From Candidatus Uhrbacteria bacterium (GTDB lineage Bacteria; Patescibacteriota; Patescibacteriia; JACQRZ01): 23,239 bases of DNA. A program made the translations under genes and the position numbers. Positions within the stretch are counted from its first letter, which is position 1. Every line of letters starts with the position of its first letter. Positions 5,738-11,964 of the stretch are shown here, piece by piece. The notes under the pieces were generated by a model. It searched no databases and was not told where the DNA came from. It worked only from the letters and a program-made list of their open reading frames with translations. The stretch is taken from contig JACQWH010000066.1 of NCBI GenBank assembly GCA_016209345.1, forward strand, positions 1-23,239. The letters are read 5' to 3'.

Positions 5738-6051
5738 AGATATATGTTTCTTGCGCGAGCCATCTGCTCACGCGCGTACTGTTTGGTACACCGCTTATGA
5801 AATTGAAGTTTTATGCTGTCATAGCGTCCGGCGATGTTAAATGTGCTGATCGTTCCAAAATCTCTAATCTCCTCATCGGATATTTTTATTTTTGCACTAT
5901 TGGCAAGTTCTGCAAGGTCGTGAATATAGGGAGCGGGCTTTTTGTTACGCTTAACAATCAAACCCTTCAACAATTTTTCAAGAGCAAGATGACAAAAAAA
6001 GAGCGAGACATCATACCGCCTATTCTCAAAAAGAAGATCGGCTGTTTTCAT
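5707..6051 (-). CDS. HEPN-domain protein (HepT-like), probably 5'-disrupted
   Basis: The 114 residues contain TADLLFENRRYDVSLFFCHL followed by ALEKLLKGLIVKR, the standard start of a HEPN domain (RYDxxxFxxxLAxEKxLK). They continue with IHDLAELA and a terminal helix AREQMARARNIYLWLG. No clear R-x4-6-H nuclease motif is present. The open frame starts at 6051, inside the first helix of the fold. Upstream in the same frame (6105-6052) the DNA reads MENIHKHI, then TAA (6079-6081), then FWRSGARRS. That looks like the missing N-terminus broken by one nonsense codon. The protein may be made from the internal Met or not at all. It is paired with the MNT gene at 5378-5737. Confidence 0.75.
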   Translation of the reverse strand: MKTADLLFENRRYDVSLFFCHLALEKLLKGLIVKRNKKPAPYIHDLAELANSAKIKISDEEIRDFGTISTFNIAGRYDSIKLQFHKRCTKQYAREQMARARNIYLWLGKEYRKK

Positions 6052-6202
6052 GCTTCGTCGAGCTCCGCTTCGCCAAAATTAAATGTGCTTATGAATGTTC
6101 TCCATATACAAAGAATACCAGCTTTGTAAAAAAAGGACAATGTCCCCTCACTTTCCCGCTGTTTTTTTACGCCCTTGTCTTAATAAACATTCATGCGCCT
6201 AT

Positions 6203-6230
6203 ATCATAGCATAAAAGAATGGCGCCTCAA
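6203..6230 (-). promoter_or_regulatory. Promoter of the HEPN/MNT pair
   Basis: On the minus strand TTGAGG, a 16-base spacer ending in TGC, then TATGAT (an extended -10). Transcription would start near 6196, leaving a leader of about 90 bases to the ancestral start at 6105. The leader holds a short palindrome GGACATTGTCC. Confidence 0.55.
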
Positions 6231-6260
6231 AACACGGCGACCGTCTGTCGCGCTCCAAAT

Positions 6261-6281
6261 AAACGGTGACTGTCCCCGTTT
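6261..6281. repeat. REP-like palindrome
   Basis: Arms AAACGG and CCGTTT enclose TGACTGTCC. Its core GGTGACTGTC is the reverse complement of the core in the 58-bp repeats at 517-688, which links the two repeat families. Together with 6106-6290 this region codes for nothing that I can recognise. Confidence 0.6.
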
Positions 6282-6290
6282 ATCTTCCTG

Positions 6291-6318
6291 TTGACAGGTT
6301 TTTTAGTACTGCTATAGT
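6291..6318 (+). promoter_or_regulatory. Strong plus-strand promoter with palindromic operator over the -10 box
   Basis: A perfect TTGACA, a 16-base spacer, then TATAGT. The perfect inverted repeat TTAGTACT-N5-AGTACTAA (6303-6323) spans the end of the spacer, the -10 box and the bases before the start point (about 6325). That is a classic place for a dimeric repressor to bind. No plus-strand gene follows, only the short RNA below. Confidence 0.7.
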
Positions 6319-6324
6319 ACTAAT

Positions 6325-6385
6325 GAAAATGACTTTCGGCCGGGGTTTATAAGCCCCAAATTGGCGGAAAGTCGTTTTTCGTTTT
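6325..6385 (+). ncRNA. Candidate short structured RNA ending in an intrinsic terminator
   Basis: Transcription from the promoter at 6291-6318 would give about 60 nucleotides. The stem GACTTTC (6331-6337) pairs with GAAAGTC (6367-6373). GCC/GGC continue it after a G-G mismatch, GGGG (6342-6345) pairs with CCCC (6354-6357), and AAATT (6358-6362) bulges out. The stem is followed by TTTTTCGTTTT. The hairpin may be only a terminator, and in reverse it could also end the minus-strand gene at 6384-6800. A 9-codon frame (MKMTFGRGL, 6323-6352) lies at the very 5' end and could be a leaderless peptide. No known RNA family was recognised. Confidence 0.5.
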
Positions 6386-6800
6386 AGCGAATGGCTGGAA
6401 ATACTGAAATGAATGATTTTTCTCCGGATCTTTTATCTTCTTTTATCTGGACAAAAAACAACTGCCCGTCTTTTGATTTTCCCGCGAAACGGTGCAGCAT
6501 CTCCGATCTGCAATCAACATTTTCCTTCGATTCGGGATCGAATCTACTCTTTTGAATAAGCTCAATCGCGCAGACAAAATATTTCACTCTCCGCACCTTA
6601 TCGCGATGGTTGAATTTACTGTGTAGGTGCTCCCAAAAAAGTGAGAGGAAAATTTTCTCTTTCTTAAAATATGCGGAGCGAATATATGGCCGTCGCTTGG
6701 TTCTTTTCTTGATTTCCGAATAGATTCGGTGCGCCTTTTTATTCACCTCGGAAAAATTGCTCCCTCCGAGCGCTATTGATTTGGTTTGATAAATCTTCAT
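6384..6800 (-). CDS. Small basic protein, possible RelE/BECR-like nuclease toxin
   Basis: The product has 138 residues and is very rich in Lys and Arg. Ordered elements are an N-terminal helix (NKKAHRIYSEIKKRTKRR), KIFLSLFWEHL, RRVKYFVCAIELIQKSRF, LHRFAGKSKDG, FFVQIKEDKRSGEKSFISVFP. The last part, a strand, basic turn and strand ending in SVFP, resembles the C-terminal sheet of RelE/colicin D-like (BECR-fold) RNases, with His and Lys/Arg candidates for catalysis. That is an inference; no family was firmly identified. It has one of the few visible ribosome-binding sites here (AGGA, 7 bases before ATG). No adjacent antitoxin-like gene is present. Its 3' end abuts the plus-strand RNA terminator. 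Confidence 0.55.
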   Translation of the reverse strand: MKIYQTKSIALGGSNFSEVNKKAHRIYSEIKKRTKRRPYIRSAYFKKEKIFLSLFWEHLHSKFNHRDKVRRVKYFVCAIELIQKSRFDPESKENVDCRSEMLHRFAGKSKDGQLFFVQIKEDKRSGEKSFISVFPAIR

Positions 6801-6849
6801 GGTCGAATCCTATCATAAAAACAACATGACAGGAACTATAAAAACGCAG

Positions 6850-6872
6850 AAAAACTATTCCTGACACCGTTT
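6850..6872. repeat. REP-like palindrome forming a gene's 3' end
   Basis: The CTATTCCTGACACCGTTT variant. Read on the minus strand it supplies the last codons (DKRCQE) and the TAG stop of the membrane protein gene at 6855-7796. It is the last copy of this family that I noticed; none was seen between here and the window end. Confidence 0.7.
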
Positions 6873-7796
6873 ATCCATCTGCTTATAGACATATACTGTT
6901 GCGAGCGCAACCATTGGGAGTATGAAAAGATACCCGATACCAACGACTACGATACCAAGGGTCGTTATCATTACCGAAAGGAACCAAAAGAGAAATACCT
7001 CGACGGTCGCCCCTTTTGACATCCGTTTACTTTCCCGAAACGCAGCAATGAATGAAATTTTTTTTGACAGGATAAGATATGGCCAGAAAAAGAATCGTGA
7101 ACCGAACCATGCGGCAGGGATAACGAATACAACGGAACCGATGAGCAGGCCGAGGGTATAGAGTATGTTTGCTATCAGAAAATGAATGTATTGCATGGGG
7201 GCAACAAAAAATGCGCGAAATGCTTTTTCCCCATTTTCACTGTACCGGAGCGCAATTGAGATAGTGCCGGCAGCCGCATATGATGTGAGTAAAAAACCGA
7301 TGATTATGCTCGCAAGAACATACCACCTGCTCACTTGGATATCTCTGACAAATGAAGGGTTTATGCTCGCGCCAACTCGCGTGAGTATAAAAAGTAAATT
7401 TGAGCACGCGAGAAAGAGTAGGGAAACCCCGACAAAAAATGGGATATTATTTCTCACTCCATTCCACCCAAATAAAAGCGCCTTGTCTCTCGGCACCCTT
7501 TTATAACGCCTAAATACGCTCAAAAAGAAAAGGACAACGCCTAGAAGGAAAATAAAAAAAATAAAAACGGAGGCCGCTATTGCTGTGGTTTGAATCATCT
7601 GCTGATCAACCTGTATCGTACGGCCAATGCCGGGAATCGTTACATTAAAAGGCGAGAGTTGTTGAGTGGCGTCGCCGGTCTGCGCAAAGACAGCTGCCGG
7701 AGAATATAACAAAACGAAGGTCGCCGCGGCAAGCGAAAAAACTGAAAAGTGCAGCTTGGCTAATGGCGTCTTATTGGAGAAAAATATATATTTCAT
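6855..7796 (-). CDS. Polytopic membrane protein with signal peptide, unknown function
   Basis: The product has 313 residues. An N-terminal signal-like helix ends in AAVFAQ (about 34-39). A short exported segment follows, then about six hydrophobic helices: about 70-95, 117-137, 155-177, 205-230, 230-245 and 265-295. The second half, with Gly- and aromatic-rich helices and a KxSFIAAFRESKRMSKG loop, recalls the DUF975 / glycerophosphodiesterase-membrane-domain type of integral protein, but the match is loose. It is last in a run of three genes starting at 10780, 29 bases after the metalloprotease gene. It could anchor or help export its neighbours. The C-terminal six residues come from a REP-like repeat. 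Confidence 0.72.
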   Translation of the reverse strand: MKYIFFSNKTPLAKLHFSVFSLAAATFVLLYSPAAVFAQTGDATQQLSPFNVTIPGIGRTIQVDQQMIQTTAIAASVFIFFIFLLGVVLFFLSVFRRYKRVPRDKALLFGWNGVRNNIPFFVGVSLLFLACSNLLFILTRVGASINPSFVRDIQVSRWYVLASIIIGFLLTSYAAAGTISIALRYSENGEKAFRAFFVAPMQYIHFLIANILYTLGLLIGSVVFVIPAAWFGSRFFFWPYLILSKKISFIAAFRESKRMSKGATVEVFLFWFLSVMITTLGIVVVGIGYLFILPMVALATVYVYKQMDKRCQE

Positions 7797-7825
7797 ATCC
7801 TTAAAAAATGAGTAAAATCGTTACC

Positions 7826-8845
7826 CTATTTCCAAAATTTTGTTTTGAGCTTTTCCGCCTTTTCAAGGAGCCCTTTGAGCTCCCCTTTCACTGCCTCCAA
7901 GCGCAGCCAACGAATGAGCGTGAAGGAATCACTCTTCTCCGCGAGTTTCCGGTTTGAAATGATTTCAAATGTTTTATTTTGTTCACTGTCGTAATAAATA
8001 TTCGCTCCTTTATCGCTCCCCTCATAAAAGAAAAGTTTGGATCCTGCCCCCGGCGCCATGGCATCAAGAAAATCTGGTTTATATTCCCGCATTCCTTCCG
8101 CATCTGCATGGCCAAGACCAAGAACATGGCCAAATTCATGAAGTGCCTTTGAAAAAAGCAAATAAGAGCGAGTGAATCTAATAAGTCCGGCTGTTTTTAC
8201 AATGAGCGATCGAAAATATTCTTTTAAAGATGCGCTGGAATAAACGGGAATCCTCATATAACCAATCGTACTCGCCGGAAAAGAGCTGATCGGCTGATCA
8301 GCAAATCCAAAACCAGCGGTTGCTTCGGAAAAATAAAAATGAATAACGCAATTCGCATCTTTTTTTTCCAGCACGCGTTCAGCGGGTATGTCTGTCGCGC
8401 GTTCTATATCCTCTACTATACGCGAGCAATTCTCTTCATGCTCCGCGAGCGTATAGTCGTTATTGCCCTGTTGCGCATCCATCTTTTCAAAAAAAATCTT
8501 TGCTCCACGACTAAGAATATCATAGTTTGCCCTCGCAAATGTCGTGTTGCCAATCCTCTCATTAGCATCTCGTCCGTATCCCGACCATAGTAGAGGCAAA
8601 ACATATTTTATCTGCTGCCGAGCTTGCTTTGGGTCAACCCCCTTGCTGATGGAAAGGATTTCCTTGTCCGTAGTCCTGTCAATTGCTTGCTCGAATAGCT
8701 TATACGCTTCGCCGTATACCTCTTGCCTGTTATATTCTTCTGACAGCGGTGGCTGTGCGTATGCAGGCGCCCCCAGACACTCTACCGCAACCGCCATGAG
8801 GGGAATAATGGATCTTTTTTCTATCCGTAAAGATTTCTCATTCAT
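7826..8845 (-). CDS. Secreted metzincin-type zinc metalloprotease
   Basis: The product has 339 residues. A signal peptide with RSIIPLMAVAVE and GAPAYAQ points to cleavage near residue 30. The metzincin zinc motif HEFGHVLGLGH (236-246; His236, Glu237, His240, His246) is complete and followed by AD. A Met-turn candidate lies in DAMAPG (Met263). Matrixin-like enzymes with this motif cleave extracellular proteins. The N-terminal 100-200 residues (helical, YNRQEVYGEAYKLFEQA) resemble no prodomain that I know, and no cysteine switch is obvious. It sits 9 bases after the 641-residue secreted protein gene, so the two are probably cotranscribed. That protein, or the giant fibre, is a natural substrate candidate, which is inference only. 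Confidence 0.85.
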   Translation of the reverse strand: MNEKSLRIEKRSIIPLMAVAVECLGAPAYAQPPLSEEYNRQEVYGEAYKLFEQAIDRTTDKEILSISKGVDPKQARQQIKYVLPLLWSGYGRDANERIGNTTFARANYDILSRGAKIFFEKMDAQQGNNDYTLAEHEENCSRIVEDIERATDIPAERVLEKKDANCVIHFYFSEATAGFGFADQPISSFPASTIGYMRIPVYSSASLKEYFRSLIVKTAGLIRFTRSYLLFSKALHEFGHVLGLGHADAEGMREYKPDFLDAMAPGAGSKLFFYEGSDKGANIYYDSEQNKTFEIISNRKLAEKSDSFTLIRWLRLEAVKGELKGLLEKAEKLKTKFWK

Positions 8846-8854
8846 ACCTTGAGA

Positions 8855-10780
8855 TTAATGGACGAAGCAAGAAATAATATGATTCGTGAATGTTTTCGTG
8901 GTGCCTTCGTACTCATATGTCTGAGCAATAATATGTGCGCTGTCTTCGGGAGATAATCCAACACCGTTTAGCATGTCCCACGCTACTGTATCCCAACCAA
9001 TCGCACCGGGCTTTTCAAAAACCCCCGGCACATAACCTGCCAAATACGCCATTGGCTTTATCTCGCTTGTTGATGTGAATTGCCCGTCATACTGCTTTCT
9101 TACTTTCACAATATCCTTGCCGGAACTGTCTTTTTTTCCAGTCGGCTCATTCCCAAATACACCGGGACGAGCTTCAGCAATAAGAATTTGTTTTGCGACA
9201 CAATCAATGGCTTGAATCTTCCCGCTGACAAATCCTGCCAAGCTCAAGCCAAGTTTTGTAATTCCGCCGCCAATCTCCAAAGATCCTCCCCCTGGTAATG
9301 GGATTGCTGGAATATCGATCGTCGGCGGTGGCTTGCAATCTTTATCGCACTGATCCTTGGACACTCCTATTGGAGATTCTGTGCAAGCGCCTAAAATGCA
9401 GGCGTATTTCTTTGGTTCTGATGATTCCGGACATTGCACAACCCCATCAGGTTTTACATTGGCAAAATTTAATAACGCTGCGATATTACCTCCCAGCTTC
9501 CTCCCTATTTCTCCTCCAATAGCTTTCCCCACGGGACCACCTATTGCACCCCCGACCATTACCATTGGATCGTTCCTGTCTAATTGCAAACCGCCAGTTA
9601 TCAGATTTCCTATGAAGTTGCCGATCCCTGCTCCAATGAAATTTACAGCAAAACTAATAATAGAGCCAAAGAATGGTATGCATTTTACATTGTCAAATAA
9701 TTGACCAAAAAGTCCTTGGAAAAAACCCGTAATGAGCTGTATGCCAAATTCTTTCGCAAAACCGGAGAGAAACGCGATTGCCTGCTCTTCAGGTGTCTTG
9801 TCTGGTGGCGTATAAATCGCTGCGCATTTCTCCGTGTATCCTCGAAGCTTGTAGAGTATAACCCCTGTATCACACAGCCCCCCTACTATTCCGCCAGCGA
9901 TATCTCCGACCATGGGGGCTCCGCCGGTGAGCGCCTTAATTCCCAATTCCGCGCCATATTGTAAACCAAAACATCCGGCTTTTGCCGCCCAATCATTGTT
10001 TGCGGCTTCACGAGCTTGCTCCCTGGCATTATTCATGCAGATTCCATACGGAATGGCTGGATCAATTTTTACAGATACCTGATCCTCCGCGTATACTGCC
10101 CCATGATATGCTCGAAGCGTCCAGACCGCGTCGGCATTATTATAAAAATCAATCCACCCACTATGAATATCATATCGAGTCTTGTTTCTGACCTCATCCA
10201 TGTTAGGTGGGCAGTATCCTGAGCAGCTGGCCTCCACACTCTCTGCGTTCTGAAGAGTCCACTTCAAGTGGATCTCTGGACTGAGCAACACTACCGTTCC
10301 CTTCTGATCATTTATCGTAAAATCAATTGTCGGTCTTAGAAACGGATCATAACATCGCCCCTTGATGCACAGCGGGCCGGTGGTGTTGGTTACTTTCGCT
10401 TCATACTCCGTTGCGCAGTTTTTGCCGTTGGCCCCTGTAGTAGTGTCGCAATACCCTTTTGAATATTGCGTATCGCCTCCGATTTGACCGGATCCAAGCC
10501 CTTCTTTGAAATCGCTTGCATTATAACAATAATGCGCATAGATACTGTCATTACACGCTGTTGATGGCCTGAATCTTTTAAACGTATAGCCGAAATTTGC
10601 GTTCACTGGAAGTTTTTCCAAATTATCCAAACACTGTCCCCGAACACAAATATCCGCAACGGCCGGTTGAGAAAAAAATAAGAATCCGGCGGTGAGAACA
10701 CCAACAAAAAACAGGGCGCTGAACAGAGCGCGCTTTGAGACGCTGCCGAAACTGCTGTTCTTATCAAAAAGGCGAGGCAT
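8855..10780 (-). CDS. Large secreted Cys- and Gly-rich protein with Ig-like region, unknown function
   Basis: The product has 641 residues. A long signal segment (about 17-42, ending QPAVAD) targets it for export. Residues about 40-150 hold several Cys. Residues about 155-245 (PTIDFTINDQ, HLKWTLQNAESVEASCSGYC, WTLRAYHG, DQVSVKI) look like an Ig-like beta domain of the kind common in CPR surface proteins. Three Gly-zipper-like hydrophobic stretches follow (about 280-305, 335-395, 405-440; for example GGAIGGPVGKAIGGEIGRKL), which could insert into a membrane. Then come a Cys-containing linker and a soluble C-terminal domain. No family was recognised. It leads the metalloprotease/membrane-protein run and starts 30 bases after the caspase-like gene. 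Confidence 0.72.
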   Translation of the reverse strand: MPRLFDKNSSFGSVSKRALFSALFFVGVLTAGFLFFSQPAVADICVRGQCLDNLEKLPVNANFGYTFKRFRPSTACNDSIYAHYCYNASDFKEGLGSGQIGGDTQYSKGYCDTTTGANGKNCATEYEAKVTNTTGPLCIKGRCYDPFLRPTIDFTINDQKGTVVLLSPEIHLKWTLQNAESVEASCSGYCPPNMDEVRNKTRYDIHSGWIDFYNNADAVWTLRAYHGAVYAEDQVSVKIDPAIPYGICMNNAREQAREAANNDWAAKAGCFGLQYGAELGIKALTGGAPMVGDIAGGIVGGLCDTGVILYKLRGYTEKCAAIYTPPDKTPEEQAIAFLSGFAKEFGIQLITGFFQGLFGQLFDNVKCIPFFGSIISFAVNFIGAGIGNFIGNLITGGLQLDRNDPMVMVGGAIGGPVGKAIGGEIGRKLGGNIAALLNFANVKPDGVVQCPESSEPKKYACILGACTESPIGVSKDQCDKDCKPPPTIDIPAIPLPGGGSLEIGGGITKLGLSLAGFVSGKIQAIDCVAKQILIAEARPGVFGNEPTGKKDSSGKDIVKVRKQYDGQFTSTSEIKPMAYLAGYVPGVFEKPGAIGWDTVAWDMLNGVGLSPEDSAHIIAQTYEYEGTTKTFTNHIISCFVH

Positions 10781-10810
10781 ACATTATTGAAAGTTATTCT
10801 GTTCTGCCAT

Positions 10811-11455
10811 CTATGAAATACCCATCTTACCATTGCCGCTCCATATCAAATTCCGCATATTCCACCAAAGAAGTTGCGCCGCTTGAATGGCGTCGGGATT
10901 GGCAATGCTTGAGGATAGACGTGCATAGTGTTTCCGATACATATCCCGCGATCGTTCCGTTGCTTCATCGACTGTATGCCCCTTCAATAATGAATTCACC
11001 ACTTGATTTGACGATTCCATAAAAGGACGTGCTACCGTGTCCTCAAGCGGTCGTGTACTATATTTCATATTCGCAGCAAAAATAAAATCATCGTTGAAAC
11101 CGATATATGCCGATTGATTGTCTTGTCCGATCTTTGACCCTAAAAATTTTCCGGAGGCGCATGACAGCGCATAGGTTATCCTCCCATGCAGAACCTCATG
11201 ATTCACTCCTGTCCCAACCAATACTTCGTTATCATGCCCCGTGACGCAGTCACTACTACCATGACCGTTGAGGAACACGATATGCGGCTTCACTTTTTCA
11301 ATCCTGCCAACAAACTCTTTTCTGTTTGCTTTTTCTTTTTGTAAATCTATAACTGCATGCCCCTTTCTTTCTGCGTGCCGTATCGCTTCAATTGCCCAAG
11401 ACGAAATATAGCGTGTCGTGAGGTCGTGCTGTGGCCGCGTTATAAGCAAAGTCAT
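10811..11455 (-). CDS. Caspase-like (clan CD) cysteine protease
   Basis: The product has 214 residues with no signal peptide. The clan CD dyad is clear. A beta strand ends in HIVFLNGHGSS with His65, and ITYALSCASGKFLG supplies Cys99. The strand-His-Gly, spacer, strand-Ala-x-x-Cys order is that of caspase, CHAT and gingipain-type folds. The C-terminal part (KGHTVDEATERSRDMYRKHY) is helical. It overlaps the preceding 75-residue gene by 4 bases (ATGA), which points to coupled translation. Two small genes lie upstream and a secreted protein gene lies 30 bases downstream. Bacterial caspase-like proteases often act in defence or regulated self-cleavage; which applies here is unknown. Confidence 0.78.
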   Translation of the reverse strand: MTLLITRPQHDLTTRYISSWAIEAIRHAERKGHAVIDLQKEKANRKEFVGRIEKVKPHIVFLNGHGSSDCVTGHDNEVLVGTGVNHEVLHGRITYALSCASGKFLGSKIGQDNQSAYIGFNDDFIFAANMKYSTRPLEDTVARPFMESSNQVVNSLLKGHTVDEATERSRDMYRKHYARLSSSIANPDAIQAAQLLWWNMRNLIWSGNGKMGIS

Positions 11456-11679
11456 ATTCCATCATCGCCCTTGAATGATTGAAGCCATTCCATTTGAATT
11501 TCTGCCAACTTTTCGCCTATCGCATCGCCATCTTCAACTCGCTCAACCAATTCATCCCGCGTAAAACTGCCGGCCGACCCAAGCGATATGACGGTATCAG
11601 AAGAAAGTATCGACAAGCGGGCAAGCACGAGCCGACGCACGTCTTCGTCTGCAAGCAATTGTTGATCTTGATGACGCAT
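11452..11679 (-). CDS. Small acidic helical protein paired with the caspase-like protease
   Basis: The product has 75 residues. An N-terminal helix (DEDVRRLVLARLSIL) is followed by SSDTVISLGSAGSFTRDELV, then ERVEDGDAIGEKLAEIQMEWLQSF. No known domain was recognised. It is acidic and looks like a folded helical adaptor rather than a chance frame. It is tightly placed: 5 bases after the 77-residue gene and overlapping the protease start by 4. Likely roles are inhibitor, adaptor or substrate of the protease, but this is inference from context. Confidence 0.65.
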   Translation of the reverse strand: MRHQDQQLLADEDVRRLVLARLSILSSDTVISLGSAGSFTRDELVERVEDGDAIGEKLAEIQMEWLQSFKGDDGI

Positions 11680-11684
11680 ACTGC

Positions 11685-11918
11685 TTAGATAATCTTGAAT
11701 TTTTCTAATTTCTCCAAAATATCTTTGCTCAAAGGGGTATCTGCTTCAATCTCAATATACGCAACATTCCATGTAATCGGACGGCCGTCATTGAGAACTA
11801 AAACAATTTCTTGTCGTATCCCAAGCGGCAAATTCGCATAGATCTTAAAAAATTTTTCCTTACTTCCCTGCTTCATAGAGCTAACAAAATTGCGGTTCTT
11901 ATCAAAAAAATGAAGCAT
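11685..11918 (-). CDS. Small protein of unknown function at the head of the caspase-like gene trio
   Basis: The product has 77 residues. Sequence such as FFKIYANLPLGIRQEIVLVL, NDGRPITWNVAYIEIEADTP and LSKDILEKLEKFKII suggests a compact beta-sheet with flanking helices. No family was recognised, but the even mix of hydrophobic strands and conserved-looking Asp-Gly-x-Pro-x-Thr-Trp speaks for a real gene. It starts 8 bases after a half MITE-like repeat and lacks a Shine-Dalgarno site. The gene is probably cotranscribed with the two downstream genes. No separate promoter was convincing, so read-through from the fibre gene upstream is possible. Confidence 0.62.
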   Translation of the reverse strand: MLHFFDKNRNFVSSMKQGSKEKFFKIYANLPLGIRQEIVLVLNDGRPITWNVAYIEIEADTPLSKDILEKLEKFKII

Positions 11919-11925
11919 AATTTGC

Positions 11926-11955
11926 GACTGGATTCCCGCCTACGCGGGAATGACA
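11926..11955. repeat. MITE-like palindrome, half copy
   Basis: GACTGGATTCCCGCC-TAC-GCGGGAATGACA, the same family as one end of the repeat at 3670-3766. It fills the 46-base gap between the fibre gene stop and the small-gene trio, and its hairpin could attenuate transcription between them. Confidence 0.65.
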
Positions 11956-11964
11956 ACCTGATAA

